64,000 nucleotides of DNA from Alphaproteobacteria bacterium (GTDB taxonomy: Bacteria; Pseudomonadota; Alphaproteobacteria; ATCC43930; CGMCC-115725): positions 1 through 64,000 of the forward strand of contig JAGWON010000014.1 of the NCBI GenBank assembly GCA_028871055.1. The letters are read 5' to 3'. This document shows positions 50,918-62,077 of this stretch, piece after piece. The notes under the pieces are model-generated. The model worked only from the letters and a program-made list of their open reading frames with translations. It was not told where the DNA came from and ran no database searches. The stretch's first letter is position 1. Each line of letters starts with the position of its first letter. The position numbers and the translations under genes were made by a program.

Positions 50918-53900
50918 CGTCACCGGCCGGACCACGATGCCCGATGCCCGCGTACAGGCCGACGCGCCCGACTGGTACAAGGACGCGATCATCTACGAGC
51001 TGCACGTCAAGGCGTTCTTCGACGCCAACAACGACGGCATCGGCGACCTGCCCGGCCTGATCGCCAAGCTCGACTATCTGCAAGACCTCGGCGTCACGGC
51101 GATCTGGCTGCTACCGTTCTTCCCCTCGCCGTTCCGCGACGACGGCTACGACGTCTCGGATTATCGCAACATCCATCCGGCCTACGGCACGCTGCGCGAT
51201 TTCGGCCAACTGGTGCGCGAGGCGCACCGCCGCGGCCTCCGGATCATTGTCGAGCTGGTGGTCAACCATACCTCGGACCAGCATCCGTGGTTCCAGCGCG
51301 CGCGCCGAGCGCGGCCGGCCTCGGTCTATCGCGACTACTACGTGTGGAGCGAGACCGAGGACAAGTACAAGGGCACGCGGGTCATCTTCAGCGACACCGA
51401 GAAGTCGAACTGGACATGGGATCCGGTCGCCAGCGCCTTTTATTGGCACCGCTTCTTCGCGCACCAGCCCGACCTCAATTTCGACAATCCGCACGTCGTG
51501 CGCTCGGTGCTCAACAACATGCGTTTCTGGGCCGATCTCGGCGTCGACGGTTTCCGCCTCGACGCCGTGCCCTATCTCTGCGAGCGTGAAGACACCCGCA
51601 ACGAGAACCTGCCCGAGACCCACGCCGTCATCAAGCAGATGCGGGCAGAGCTCGACCGCGAATTCCCCAATCGCCTGTTCCTCGCCGAGGCCAACCAGTG
51701 GCCGGAGGACATGAAGGACTATTTCGGCAACGGCGACGAATGCCACATGGCGTTCCACTTCCCGCTGATGCCGCGCATGTACATGGCGATCGCGCGCGAA
51801 GACCGCCATCCGATCACCGACATCCTGCGCCAGACGCCGGAGATCCCCGACCCCTGCCAGTGGGCGATCTTCCTCAGGAACCACGACGAACTGACGCTCG
51901 AGATGGTGACCGACAGCGAGCGCGACTACCTGTGGTCAACCTATGCCGCCGACCGGCGCGCGCGTCTCAATCTCGGCATCCGCCGCCGGCTCGCGCCGCT
52001 GATGGACAACGACCGCCCCCGGATCGAACTGATGGTCAGCCTGCTGCTGTCGCTGCCGGGCACGCCGATCCTCTATTACGGCGACGAGATCGGCATGGGC
52101 GACAACATCTATCTCGGCGACCGCGACGGCGTGCGCACGCCGATGCAGTGGACGCCGGACCGCAACGCCGGCTTCTCGCGCGCCGATCCGGCGACGCTCT
52201 ACCTGCCGCCGATCATGGACGCGGTCTACGGCTTCCAGGCGCTCAATGTCGAGGCGCAGGCGCGGAGTCTGTCGTCGTTGCTCAACTGGATGAGGCGGCT
52301 GATCGGCGTGCGCAAATCGCTCAAGGTGTTCGGCCGCGGCACACTCACGTTCCTCTATCCGTCGAACCGCGCCGTCCTCGCTTATCTGCGCCAGCACGAG
52401 GACTGTACCGTGCTGTGCGTGTCGAACCTGTCGCGCTCGGCACAGGCGGTCGAGCTCGACTTGTCGGGCTTCGCCGGCCGCATCCCAATCGAGCTGCTCG
52501 GCCAGACTTCGTTTCCAGCGATCGGCGAGAGCTTCTACACCATCACCCTTCAGGGGCACGGCTTCTACTGGTTCCAACTCGCCGTGCCGGTCCAAGGTCC
52601 GCATGCGGTGGTACGGACGCGCGATGTCGATACGTTGGTGGCGGTGGGCGGCCTTGCCACTGCGCTCGAGGGCCGCAACCGCGGCATTGTCGAGCGCGAT
52701 ATTCTGCCGCTGTTCCTCGCGGAGCACCGCTGGTTCGCGCACAAGAGCGAGCGCGCATTCGCCGCCAGTTTGCGGTGGTCGACGACCTTCCGGCTCGGCG
52801 AGCGCGACTGGCTGTGGGTCATCGCCCAAGTGCAGGGCCGGCACTTCACGGCGCGCTATTCGCTGCCACTGATGGACGAATGGCAGCCGCCGGCGGTGCC
52901 GCCGGCTGCCACCACCCTCGCCAAGCTTCGGCATGGCCCACGCGAGGGCTACCTCGCCGATGCGCTGCACAGCGAGGTCTTTGTCGGCGCGGCGATCGAC
53001 GCGATTCGCGACGGGCGCACCATCGAGACGCCGCACGGCCGGCTGGCCTTCCGCTCGACCCAGGCGTTCGCCGCGCAACCCTGGCCGGAGAAGCCGGTCA
53101 TCCGCATCGGCGGCGCCGAGCAGTCGAACACCTCGGCAGTCGTCGAAGGCACGGCAATCGTCAAGTTCTATCGCCAAGTCGCGCCCGGCATCCATCCCGA
53201 GATCGAAATGGGCGCCTTCCTGACCGAGCGGACGCAATTCAAGAACGCGCCGCCGCTGCTCGGACACATCGCGCTCGTCGAGCCCGATGGCGGCGAGACC
53301 GCACTCGGCGTGATCCACGGCTGGGTGCAGAACCAGGGTGACGCCTGGTCCTTCACGCAAGGCTATCTCGCCCGCTTCCTCGAGGAATCGCGCGTCGCGC
53401 CGGTGGTCGAGGAGAGCGCATCGAGTGCGGCGCATGCGGTCTATCGCACGCAGATCGAGCAGCTGGCGCTGCGCACTGCCGAGTTGCACCGCGTGCTCGA
53501 CGTCGAATCGGATGACGCCGCCTTTGCCGTCGTGCGCGCGGCGCCAGCGGAGATAACCGGCTGGGGCGAGGCCATCGCGCGGACGGTCGGCGAGGCCTTC
53601 GACAGGCTCGCCCGCACGACCACGCGTCTTTCCGGCGAGGCATCCGCCGTCGCCAACGAGCTGCTCGCTGGCCGGGACGCGATCGCGGCGCAAGTTCGCG
53701 CGCTCGCCGTTGTGGACCGCGAGGTCGTGCTATCGCGCCTGCACGGCGATTATCACCTCGGCCAGATTCTCGTGGTGAAGAACGATGTCGACATCGTCGA
53801 TTTCGAGGGTCCGCCGCAACTCCCGCTCGACGAGCGCCGGCGGAAGCATTCGGTGATCCGCGACGTCGCCGGAATGCTGCGTTCCTTCGACTATGCCGCC

Positions 53901-54185
53901 TGGACGGCGCTCGAACACGCCACCGCCAATCAGCCCGACCTGCGCAATGAGTTGCTGCAGGCGATTCTGCTGTGGCGCGAGAACGTCACCCGCGGCTTCC
54001 TCGACATCTATGTCGGCGCAATGGCTGGCTGCCGGCTGTGGCCCGCGGACGAGGACCTCGCGCGCCGGCTGCTCAAGCTCTTCCTGATCGAGAAGGCGGC
54101 GCTCGAAACCGCGTACGAACTGGGGAACCGTCCGGATTGGATCGCCGTTCCATTGCGAGGGTTAAAGGCACTGGTCTCATCATGA
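50910..54185 (+). CDS. treS: Trehalose synthase-maltokinase fusion
   Basis: A 1091-residue bifunctional protein. Residues about 1-545 are a GH13_16 trehalose synthase that interconverts trehalose and maltose: nucleophile Asp218 in [11 protein letters not shown], acid Glu260 in [10 protein letters not shown], and Asp326 in [11 protein letters not shown]. Residues about 560-1091 are the maltokinase (Mak/Pep2), with [20 protein letters not shown] (His945) followed by DFEGPPQLP, which phosphorylates maltose to maltose 1-phosphate. The fusion channels trehalose towards GlgE. The ATG is within the glgE end, and its stop overlaps glgB by ATGA. Confidence 0.95.
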   Translation: MPDVTGRTTMPDARVQADAPDWYKDAIIYELHVKAFFDANNDGIGDLPGLIAKLDYLQDLGVTAIWLLPFFPSPFRDDGYDVSDYRNIHPAYGTLRDFGQLVREAHRRGLRIIVELVVNHTSDQHPWFQRARRARPASVYRDYYVWSETEDKYKGTRVIFSDTEKSNWTWDPVASAFYWHRFFAHQPDLNFDNPHVVRSVLNNMRFWADLGVDGFRLDAVPYLCEREDTRNENLPETHAVIKQMRAELDREFPNRLFLAEANQWPEDMKDYFGNGDECHMAFHFPLMPRMYMAIAREDRHPITDILRQTPEIPDPCQWAIFLRNHDELTLEMVTDSERDYLWSTYAADRRARLNLGIRRRLAPLMDNDRPRIELMVSLLLSLPGTPILYYGDEIGMGDNIYLGDRDGVRTPMQWTPDRNAGFSRADPATLYLPPIMDAVYGFQALNVEAQARSLSSLLNWMRRLIGVRKSLKVFGRGTLTFLYPSNRAVLAYLRQHEDCTVLCVSNLSRSAQAVELDLSGFAGRIPIELLGQTSFPAIGESFYTITLQGHGFYWFQLAVPVQGPHAVVRTRDVDTLVAVGGLATALEGRNRGIVERDILPLFLAEHRWFAHKSERAFAASLRWSTTFRLGERDWLWVIAQVQGRHFTARYSLPLMDEWQPPAVPPAATTLAKLRHGPREGYLADALHSEVFVGAAIDAIRDGRTIETPHGRLAFRSTQAFAAQPWPEKPVIRIGGAEQSNTSAVVEGTAIVKFYRQVAPGIHPEIEMGAFLTERTQFKNAPPLLGHIALVEPDGGETALGVIHGWVQNQGDAWSFTQGYLARFLEESRVAPVVEESASSAAHAVYRTQIEQLALRTAELHRVLDVESDDAAFAVVRAAPAEITGWGEAIARTVGEAFDRLARTTTRLSGEASAVANELLAGRDAIAAQVRALAVVDREVVLSRLHGDYHLGQILVVKNDVDIVDFEGPPQLPLDERRRKHSVIRDVAGMLRSFDYAAWTALEHATANQPDLRNELLQAILLWRENVTRGFLDIYVGAMAGCRLWPADEDLARRLLKLFLIEKAALETAYELGNRPDWIAVPLRGLKALVSS

Positions 54186-56389
54186 GTTCTGCGCCGCCCT
54201 CCCTCGACCACGAGGCCGATGCGATCCTTGGGGGCGATCACACGGATCCGTTCGGCTATCTGGGGCCGCATCGCTCGGCGTCCGGCTTAGTGGTGCGCGC
54301 CTTCCTGCCGGATGCGATCGGCGTCGAACTTCTCAACCACGCGACCGGCGCGCCGGTGACGACCGCGCGTCCCGTGCCGGGCAGTGGCGGCCTGTTCATC
54401 GTGCCGCTGGACGCGCCACCGCCGCGGCCTTATCGGCTGCGTGTCGCTTGGCGCGACAGCAGCACCGAGTTCGTCGACCCCTATCAATTCGGCTCCTGGC
54501 TCGGTGAGACGGACCTTTACCTGCTGCGCGAGGGCACGCATCTCGAAGCCTACCGGCGGCTCGGGGCGCATCCGATCGTGCCCGACGGCGTCGCGGGCGT
54601 GGTGTTCTGCGTCTGGGCGCCCAACGCCAAGCGCGTCAGCGTCGTTGGCGATTTCAATTTCTGGGACGGGCGGCGCCACGTCATGCGCTTCCACCCCGGC
54701 GTCGGCGTGTGGGAGCTGTTCATTCCCGGCCTCCACGAGGGCGAGCGCTACAAATACGAGATCAAGACCCGGACCGGCGCGATTCTGCCGCTCAAGGCCG
54801 ATCCGGTGGCGCAAGCCGCCGAGCGGCCGCCCGAAACCGCGTCGCTGGTCGCGCGTATCGATCACCACCGCTGGAACGACGACGCCTGGCTCGCTGAGCG
54901 CGGCCGGCACAATCTCTATTCAAGCCCGATGGCGATCTACGAGACGCATCTCGGTTCATGGCGCCGCCGCCCCGAGGAGGGCAACCGGTATCTGACCTAT
55001 CGCGAGCTTGCGGAGACCCTCGTGCCCTACGTCAAGGAGATGGGGTTCACCCATCTCGAGCTGCTGCCGATCACCGAGTATCCGTTCGATGGCTCGTGGG
55101 GCTATCAGCCGACGGGCCTCTATGCGCCGACTAGCCGCTATGGCAGTCCGACCGATTTTCAGGCTTTCGTCGATGCCTGTCATGGCGCGGGCATTGGCCT
55201 CCTGCTCGATTGGGTTCCGGGCCATTTCCCCGACGACCCGCACGGCCTCGCCTCCTTCGATGGCACGCGTCTCTACGAGCACGCCGATCCGCGCCAGGGC
55301 GTGCACCGCGACTGGAACACGCTCATCTACAACTACGGCCGCACGGAAGTCGTCGAGTTCCTGCTCAACAGCGCCCTGCACTGGTTCGACCAATACCATG
55401 TCGACGGACTGCGCGTGGATGCGGTCGCCTCGATGCTCTATCTCGACTACAGCCGGCAGCCGGGCGACTGGATCCCCAACCGCTTCGGTGGCAACGAGAA
55501 CCTCGAGGCGATCGCATTCCTCAAGCGCCTCAACGAGATCAGCTTCGCGCGCTTTCCCGGTATCACCACCGTCGCCGAGGAATCGACTGCGTGGCCGCTT
55601 GTCTCGCGGCCGACTTACGACGGCGGGCTCGGCTTCGGTTTCAAGTGGAACATGGGCTGGATGCACGACACGCTCAATTACATGGCGCTCGACCCGATAC
55701 ACCGTGCGCACCATCACGAGCAGCTCACCTTCGGACTGCTCTACGCCTTCAACGAGAACTTCGTGCTGCCGCTGTCGCACGACGAGGTGGTGCATGGCAA
55801 GCGGTCCATCCTCGGCCGCATGCCGGGGGACCGCTGGCAGCGGTTTGCCAATCTGCGCGCCTATTACGCCTTCATGTACGGCCATCCCGGCAAGAAGCTG
55901 CTGTTCATGGGCAACGAGTTCGCCCAGGAAAACGAGTGGAACCACGACCAGAGCCTCGACTGGCATCTGCTCGGCGACCCCATGCACCAGGGCATCACCG
56001 CGCTCGTGCGCGAGCTGAACGCGCTGCACCGGCGCCTGCCGGCGCTGCACGAACTCGATCACGAGCGCACTGGCTTCGAATGGATCGACGCCTCCGACCG
56101 CGCCGCGAGCGTGCTGTCGTTTCAGCGCAATGGCCGCGCCGCCGGCGACCACGTCGTCGTGATCGTCAATTTCACGCCCGTCGTGCGCCATGGTTACCGC
56201 ATCGGGATGCCGTCGGGCGCTCCCTATCGCGAGATATTCAATTCCGACGATCCGCGCTACGGCGGCAGCGGCGCCGGCAATGCCGGCACGCTCGCGCCGG
56301 AAGCATTGCCGTGGCATGGGCGCGACCATTCGCTGGCGCTCACCCTGCCGCCGCTGGCGGCGATCTATCTCGCGCCGGCAACCGACTGA
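54182..56389 (+). CDS. glgB: 1,4-alpha-glucan branching enzyme
   Basis: A 735-residue GH13_9 enzyme that introduces alpha-1,6 branches. The N-terminal CBM48-type domain includes [10 protein letters not shown] and [20 protein letters not shown]. The barrel carries nucleophile Asp413 ([16 protein letters not shown]), acid Glu466 ([10 protein letters not shown]) and [12 protein letters not shown]. The C-terminal beta domain ends in LPPLAAIYL. The length is standard for the two-N-domain type. It acts on the linear glucan made by GlgE. Confidence 0.96.
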   Translation: MSSAPPSLDHEADAILGGDHTDPFGYLGPHRSASGLVVRAFLPDAIGVELLNHATGAPVTTARPVPGSGGLFIVPLDAPPPRPYRLRVAWRDSSTEFVDPYQFGSWLGETDLYLLREGTHLEAYRRLGAHPIVPDGVAGVVFCVWAPNAKRVSVVGDFNFWDGRRHVMRFHPGVGVWELFIPGLHEGERYKYEIKTRTGAILPLKADPVAQAAERPPETASLVARIDHHRWNDDAWLAERGRHNLYSSPMAIYETHLGSWRRRPEEGNRYLTYRELAETLVPYVKEMGFTHLELLPITEYPFDGSWGYQPTGLYAPTSRYGSPTDFQAFVDACHGAGIGLLLDWVPGHFPDDPHGLASFDGTRLYEHADPRQGVHRDWNTLIYNYGRTEVVEFLLNSALHWFDQYHVDGLRVDAVASMLYLDYSRQPGDWIPNRFGGNENLEAIAFLKRLNEISFARFPGITTVAEESTAWPLVSRPTYDGGLGFGFKWNMGWMHDTLNYMALDPIHRAHHHEQLTFGLLYAFNENFVLPLSHDEVVHGKRSILGRMPGDRWQRFANLRAYYAFMYGHPGKKLLFMGNEFAQENEWNHDQSLDWHLLGDPMHQGITALVRELNALHRRLPALHELDHERTGFEWIDASDRAASVLSFQRNGRAAGDHVVVIVNFTPVVRHGYRIGMPSGAPYREIFNSDDPRYGGSGAGNAGTLAPEALPWHGRDHSLALTLPPLAAIYLAPATD

Positions 56390-56393
56390 CGTC

Positions 56394-58466
56394 ATGACGG
56401 TGCGCCTCGACACCGGTCGGCCTTATCCGCTCGGCACACATGTCGACTCGCGCGGCACCAATTTCGCGCTGTTTTCCGCCCATGCCGAGAAGGTCGAGCT
56501 GTGCCTGTTCGATGCTCAAGGCCGGCGCGAGACCGATCGCCTGCCACTGCCGGAGAGTACCAACGGCGTGTGGCACGGACATCTCCCCGAATCGCACGCC
56601 GGGCTGCTCTACGGCTATCGCGTGCATGGCCCCTACGCGCCGGAGAAGGGCCACCGCTTCAACCCGCACAAGCTGCTGCTCGACCCCTATGCGCGCGACA
56701 TCGTCGGCGAGATCCACATCGGCGACGGGCATTTCGGCTATCGCATCGGCGCCCCGCGCGCCGATCTGTCATTCGACCGGCGTGACAGCGCGCGCGTCAT
56801 GCCGAAATGCCGCGTGATCGACGACAATTTCCATTGGGGCGACGACCGGCCGCCGCGCCATAAACTGTCCGACAGCGTCATCTACGAGCTGCACGTCAGG
56901 GGCTTCACCAAGCAGCACACCGGCATTCCCGAAGCGCTGCGCGGCACCGTCGCGGCTCTGCGCACGCCCGAGGTCATCAAACATCTGCGTCACCTGGGCG
57001 TCACAGCGGTCGAGCTGATGCCGGTGCACTATGCGGTGGACGACCGGAACCTCATCGAGCGCGGCCTGCGCAATTTCTGGGGCTACAACACCATCGGCTA
57101 TTTCGCGCCCGGCCGTCGCGCCCTGGGCGGCGACGAAAACGAGTTCAAGCGCACGGTCGCCGCTCTGCACGCGGCGCAGATCGAGGTCATCCTCGACGTC
57201 GTCTACAACCACACTGCCGAGGGCAACGAGCTGGGTCCGACGCTGTGCTTTCGCGGCATCGACAACCTCTCGTATTACTGGCTCGCGCCCGAGGACCCGC
57301 GCCGTTACGCAGATTTCACCGGTGTTGGCAACACGCTGCGGCTGACCAATCCGCGCGTTCTCCAACTGGTGACCGATTCGTTGCGCTATTGGGTCGAGGT
57401 CATGCACGTCGACGGTTTCCGCTTCGACCTCGCGACCGCGCTCGCTCGCGGGCCCGACGGTTTCGATTCGCGCAGCAGCTTCCTCGACGTGCTCGCGCAG
57501 GATCCGGTGCTGTCGCAGATCAAGCTCATCGCCGAACCATGGGACGTCGGCAAAGGCGGTTATCGGCTCGGCGCCTTTCCGCCCGGCTGGAGCGAATGGA
57601 ACGACCGCTTTCGCGACGATTTGCGCCGTTTCTGGCGCGGCGATGGCGGCGTGATCGGGGCGGTCGCAGCGCGCATCGCCGGCTCGGCCGACATCTTTCG
57701 GCACGACAATCGCCGGCCCTCGGCCAGCATAAATTTCATTACCGCCCATGACGGCTTCACCCTCGCCGACCTGGTCGGCTACAACGCCAAGCACAACGAG
57801 GCCAATCTCGAGAATAATGGCGACGGCGCGCCCGACAACCTGAGCTGGAACTGTGGCGTCGAGGGCCCGACCGACGACGTCGGGGTGCTCGCGCTTCGCC
57901 ATCGTCAGCGGCGCAATTTCCTCGCCTCGCTACTGCTGTCGCTCGGCGTGCCGATGCTGCTCGCCGGCGACGAGATGGGCAACAGCCAGAACGGCAACAA
58001 CAACGCATACTGCCAGGACAACGAGATCGGCTGGGTCGACTGGTCCGGATTATGGAAGGAAGGCACCGATCTGACGACTTTCATCCGCCGGCTGGTCGAT
58101 CTGCGGCGTGACCGGCACCTGACGCGGGACCGTTTTCTCGACGGCAAACCCAATCCCGACGACCGCAAGGACATGACTTGGCTGCGCGCCGACGGCAAAG
58201 AAATGAGCGGCGACGACTGGCGTGTCGCCGACGCTCGCTTTCTCGCCGCGGTGTTCGACGCGCCGCACCAGCCGCTGATGCTGCTGATGAACGGCGACGC
58301 CGAGCCCGTGACATTCACCGTGCCCGAGACGCCGGGCATCAAGGCATGGCGGATGCGCATCAATACCGCGACCGAGAAGGGCTTCGACGATGTCATGGTG
58401 GCGCCGTCCAACCAGTTCGTCGTGTCGCCGCGTTCGCTCGCCGCTTTGACCGGCGAAGAGGGGTGA
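56394..58466 (+). CDS. glgX: Glycogen debranching enzyme
   Basis: A 690-residue GH13_11 isoamylase-type enzyme that removes alpha-1,6 side chains. The N-terminal CBM48 begins at TNFALFSAHAEKVELCLFD. The barrel shows nucleophile Asp345 (GFRFDLATAL), acid Glu381 (LIAEPWDVG) and the GlgX marker NNAYCQDNEIGWVDW. It follows glgB by 4 nt. It supplies linear maltodextrin to TreZ and MalQ. Confidence 0.95.
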   Translation: MTVRLDTGRPYPLGTHVDSRGTNFALFSAHAEKVELCLFDAQGRRETDRLPLPESTNGVWHGHLPESHAGLLYGYRVHGPYAPEKGHRFNPHKLLLDPYARDIVGEIHIGDGHFGYRIGAPRADLSFDRRDSARVMPKCRVIDDNFHWGDDRPPRHKLSDSVIYELHVRGFTKQHTGIPEALRGTVAALRTPEVIKHLRHLGVTAVELMPVHYAVDDRNLIERGLRNFWGYNTIGYFAPGRRALGGDENEFKRTVAALHAAQIEVILDVVYNHTAEGNELGPTLCFRGIDNLSYYWLAPEDPRRYADFTGVGNTLRLTNPRVLQLVTDSLRYWVEVMHVDGFRFDLATALARGPDGFDSRSSFLDVLAQDPVLSQIKLIAEPWDVGKGGYRLGAFPPGWSEWNDRFRDDLRRFWRGDGGVIGAVAARIAGSADIFRHDNRRPSASINFITAHDGFTLADLVGYNAKHNEANLENNGDGAPDNLSWNCGVEGPTDDVGVLALRHRQRRNFLASLLLSLGVPMLLAGDEMGNSQNGNNNAYCQDNEIGWVDWSGLWKEGTDLTTFIRRLVDLRRDRHLTRDRFLDGKPNPDDRKDMTWLRADGKEMSGDDWRVADARFLAAVFDAPHQPLMLLMNGDAEPVTFTVPETPGIKAWRMRINTATEKGFDDVMVAPSNQFVVSPRSLAALTGEEG

Positions 58467-58472
58467 GCACGC

Positions 58473-60260
58473 GTGCGGCGTCGACACTGCATGCCGTTCG
58501 GCGGGAGGCTCGATGCGCACGGCGCATCGTTTCGGTTGTGGGCGCCGGCTGCTCGGACGGTGACGCTGCATCTCCCAGAGACGCGACGGAATGTAGTGAT
58601 GGCGCGGCGCGAGGGCGGCTGGCACGAGGCGCGGGTGCCGAACCTGATGGCCGGCGTCGTCTATCAATACGTCATCGACGGCGCCCGCGCCGTACCAGAT
58701 CCGGCGTCGCGCTTTCAGCCGAGTGACGTTGACGGGCCGAGCGAGCTAATCGATCCCGCGGCATTCGACTGGCCCGACGACGCGTGGCGCGGCCGGCCCT
58801 GGCACGAGGCGGTGATCTACGAGCTGCATGTCGGCACCTTCACGTGCGAGGGCACCTTCGCGGCAGCCGAGACCGATCTCGAGCGGCTGGCGAGCCTGGG
58901 CATCACGGCGATCGAGCTGATGCCGCTCGCCGACTTCGCCGGCAAGCGCAACTGGGGCTATGATGGCGTGCTGCCCTTCGCGCCGGACTCGCGCTACGGC
59001 AATCCCGCCGCGCTCAAGCGGTTCGTCGCCGCCGCGCACGCGCTCGGCGTGATGGTCTTCCTCGACGTCGTCTACAATCACTTGGGACCTGAAGGCAATT
59101 ACCTCGGCTCCTATGCTCCCGCGTTCTTCGCCGCCGCCGAGACCGGCTGGGGCCCGGCGATCAATTTCGCGGTGCGGCCGGTGCGCGACTTCTTCATCGA
59201 GAACGCGCTCTACTGGGTGCTCGAATACAACGTCGACGGCCTGCGGCTCGATGCGGTGCACGCGATCCGCGACGACAGCCGTCCCGATATCCTCGAAGAA
59301 CTGGCGGCGCGCGTGCGCCTGGCGGTGGCACCGGACCGCCACGTCCACCTCGTCCTCGAGAACGACCGCAACCAGGCGCGCTACCTACGCCGCGCCGCCG
59401 ACGGCCGTGCCGCATGCTACGACGCGCAGTGGAACGATGACTTCCATCACGCCGCACACGTCGTCCTGACCGGCGAAACCGCGGGTTACTACGCCGATTT
59501 CGCCGTCGACCCGATCGCCAAGCTCGGCCGCGCGCTGGCCGAGGGCTTCGCCTTCCAAGGCGAGCGCTCGGCCTATCGCGCTGCGCCGCGCGGTGAGCCG
59601 AGTGCCGGCCTACCGCCCGTCGCCTTCGTCAATTTCCTCCAGAATCACGATCAGATCGGCAATCGCGCCTGCGGCGAGCGGCTGACCGCGCTCGCCGAGC
59701 CCGCCGCGCTGGCAGCGGCGCAAGCGATTCTGTTTTTGGCTCCGGCGGCGCCGCTGCTGTTCATGGGCGAGGAATGGAATGCGACGACGCCGTTCCTGTT
59801 CTTCTGTGATTTCGCCGGGGCGCTCGGTGCGGCGGTGCGCGACGGCCGGCGGCGCGAGTTCGCCAAATTCCGCGCCTTCGCCGCGCCGGGAGCGGTCGCG
59901 CGCATTCCCGATCCGCTCGCGCCGGCGACCTTCGAGCGCAGCCAGCTCGCCCGCGCCGCGTCGGGCGAGCGTCCGCCGGCCACCCCGACGATCCGTCGCC
60001 TGCTCGAGGTCCGCCATCGCGAGATTGTGCCGCGCCTGCCAGGCGCCGGCGGCGGCCGCTACGCGGTCGCCGGGACATGCCTCGAAGTGGTCTGGCGGCT
60101 CGGCGACGGCAGCCGACTGGTGCTCGCTGCCAATCTCGCAAACGCGCCCGGACCATCGCCGTCGTCACCGCCCGCCGGCCGCGTGCTGTGGGGCGCCGAG
60201 GCGCGCGGTGACGTGCTGCCACCGTGGGCAGTGATCTGGGCGCTGGAGCCCGCGGCATGA
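58473..60260 (+). CDS. treZ: Malto-oligosyltrehalose trehalohydrolase
   Basis: A 595-residue GH13_10 enzyme that releases trehalose from malto-oligosyltrehalose. An N-terminal domain (FRLWAPAARTVTLHL) precedes the barrel, with nucleophile Asp260 (GLRLDAVHAI), Glu296 in LVLENDRNQ and FLQNHDQIGNRA. It starts with GTG at 58473; ATG at 58491 is the alternative. Its usual partner TreY, which makes the substrate, is absent from the window. It overlaps malQ by ATGA. Confidence 0.93.
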   Translation: MRRRHCMPFGGRLDAHGASFRLWAPAARTVTLHLPETRRNVVMARREGGWHEARVPNLMAGVVYQYVIDGARAVPDPASRFQPSDVDGPSELIDPAAFDWPDDAWRGRPWHEAVIYELHVGTFTCEGTFAAAETDLERLASLGITAIELMPLADFAGKRNWGYDGVLPFAPDSRYGNPAALKRFVAAAHALGVMVFLDVVYNHLGPEGNYLGSYAPAFFAAAETGWGPAINFAVRPVRDFFIENALYWVLEYNVDGLRLDAVHAIRDDSRPDILEELAARVRLAVAPDRHVHLVLENDRNQARYLRRAADGRAACYDAQWNDDFHHAAHVVLTGETAGYYADFAVDPIAKLGRALAEGFAFQGERSAYRAAPRGEPSAGLPPVAFVNFLQNHDQIGNRACGERLTALAEPAALAAAQAILFLAPAAPLLFMGEEWNATTPFLFFCDFAGALGAAVRDGRRREFAKFRAFAAPGAVARIPDPLAPATFERSQLARAASGERPPATPTIRRLLEVRHREIVPRLPGAGGGRYAVAGTCLEVVWRLGDGSRLVLAANLANAPGPSPSSPPAGRVLWGAEARGDVLPPWAVIWALEPAA

Positions 60261-62077
60261 ACGATCCGCACGCCGACATTGCGACCCTGGTCGAACGCGA
60301 CTATCACGACGCGCTCGGCCGGCACCACCACATGTCCGACGCGGTCATGATACGCCTGATCGCGGCGCTCGCGGGCGCGCGCGGCGCCGATCGGGCGCCT
60401 GCCCCCCTTCCGCGCGGCGGCCGCTGCTTCCTGCCTGATTGGCAACGCGGCTGGGGCATTGCCGCGCAGCTCTACGGTCTGCGCTCGCCGCGAAATTGGG
60501 GCATCGGCGACTTTACCGACTTGCAGCGGCTGATCGAGCTCGCTGCCGTCGCCGGCGCCGATTTCGTCGGCGTCAACCCCCTGCACGCGTGCTACGCCGC
60601 GGACCCGGCGCGCATCAGCCCCTATTCGCCGTCGAGCCGCGAGTTCATCAATGTGCTCTACCTCGATCCGCTGGCGATGACCGGCTATGCCGAGTCAGGC
60701 GCGGCGCGCGCTGTCGTCGCGAGCCGCAGCTTCCAGGCGCTGCTGGCACAACAGCGCGCCAACGCAACCGTCGCCTATGCCGAGATTGCCGCCGCCAAGC
60801 AAAGCATCTTCCGCGTGATCTTCGACACCTTTGAGCACCGCATCCGCGCCGCGCCGCGTGACGAAGCGGTTCGCGACTTCGCGGCCTTCGTCAAGAACCG
60901 CGGTAAGCCGCTGCGGTGCTTCGCCGCCTATCAGGCGTTATCGTCACTCGCCGGATTCGGCCCCGACTGGATGAGCTGGCCGGCGGAATTCCGCTATCCC
61001 GCGGGCCCGGCGGCGACGGAATTCGCCGAGCACCATGCGCGCGAGTTGCGCTACCACACCTTCCTGCAATGGCAGGCCGATCGACAACTCGGCGCCTGTG
61101 CCGCGGCGGCACTCCGCGGCGGCATGCGCATCGGCCTCTATCTAGACCTCGCGCTCGGCTGCGCGCCCGACAGCGCCGAAGGTTGGGCCGGGCAAGACGA
61201 GATTGTGCCCGATTTCCATGTCGGCGCACCGCCTGACGACTGGAACGCCAACGGCCAGGACTGGGGTCTGTTCGCTTACAACCCGGAGGTAATGCTGCGC
61301 GCCGGCTGCGAGACCTACCGACGCATCGTCGCCGCCAATATGATCCATGCCGGTGCGGTGCGCATCGACCACGTGCTCGGGCTCAATCGGCTGTTTCTCG
61401 TGCCAGCCGGTGGGCGGCCGGTCGATGGCGCCTATCTACGCATGCCGTTCGACGCGCTCGGTGCCGCGATCGCCGCCGAAAGCACGGCGCGAAACTGCGT
61501 CGTGGTCGGCGAGGATCTCGGCACCGTGCCGCCCGACCTGCCGCCGCGCCTCGCTGCAACCGGCATCCTGTCGTGCCGCCTGCTGATTTTCATGCGGCAG
61601 AGCGGGCGATATCTCGCCCCGACGGATTACCCGCCCGAGGCGCTGGTCGCGCTGACGACGCACGACCTGCCGACCTGGCGCGGCTTCTGGGAAGGCCGCG
61701 ACCTCGAGCTCAAATACGCACTCGGCATTCGCCCCGCCGACATCGCGCGCGACCAGGCGCTTACCGTGCGCGCGTCCGAGCGCGAGGCGATCCGCGCGGC
61801 CTTCGCGCATGCCGGTCTCGACACCGCCGCCGACGCTGCGCTCGCGGTTGCCGCGCATCGCTTCCTGGCACAAACGCCCAGCCGCCTCGCGCTGGTGCAG
61901 CTTGAAGACCTGGCACAGGAGGTGGATCAAGTCAATCTGCCGGGCGCGTCGGCCGGCGCCTATCCCAGTTTCGCGCGCAAGCTCGGCCGCGATCTCGACA
62001 CCGTCTTCGCCGACCCGACGGCGAACGCCATCCTGGCGGCGATGCGTGCCGAGCGGTCGCGGCCTTCGCCGCGCTAG
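60257..62077 (+). CDS. malQ: 4-alpha-glucanotransferase
   Basis: A 606-residue GH77 amylomaltase that shuffles alpha-1,4-glucan chains. Motifs are WGIGDFTDLQRLIELA, SPYSPSSREFINVLYLD, nucleophile Asp371 (VRIDHVLGL), acid Glu419 (VVGEDLGTVPPDL) and TTHDLPTWRGFW. An N-terminal helical extension of about 60 residues is in the normal range. Its last bases overlap the convergent alpha-glucosidase gene (CTAG shared by both stops). Confidence 0.95.
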   Translation: MNDPHADIATLVERDYHDALGRHHHMSDAVMIRLIAALAGARGADRAPAPLPRGGRCFLPDWQRGWGIAAQLYGLRSPRNWGIGDFTDLQRLIELAAVAGADFVGVNPLHACYAADPARISPYSPSSREFINVLYLDPLAMTGYAESGAARAVVASRSFQALLAQQRANATVAYAEIAAAKQSIFRVIFDTFEHRIRAAPRDEAVRDFAAFVKNRGKPLRCFAAYQALSSLAGFGPDWMSWPAEFRYPAGPAATEFAEHHARELRYHTFLQWQADRQLGACAAAALRGGMRIGLYLDLALGCAPDSAEGWAGQDEIVPDFHVGAPPDDWNANGQDWGLFAYNPEVMLRAGCETYRRIVAANMIHAGAVRIDHVLGLNRLFLVPAGGRPVDGAYLRMPFDALGAAIAAESTARNCVVVGEDLGTVPPDLPPRLAATGILSCRLLIFMRQSGRYLAPTDYPPEALVALTTHDLPTWRGFWEGRDLELKYALGIRPADIARDQALTVRASEREAIRAAFAHAGLDTAADAALAVAAHRFLAQTPSRLALVQLEDLAQEVDQVNLPGASAGAYPSFARKLGRDLDTVFADPTANAILAAMRAERSRPSPR

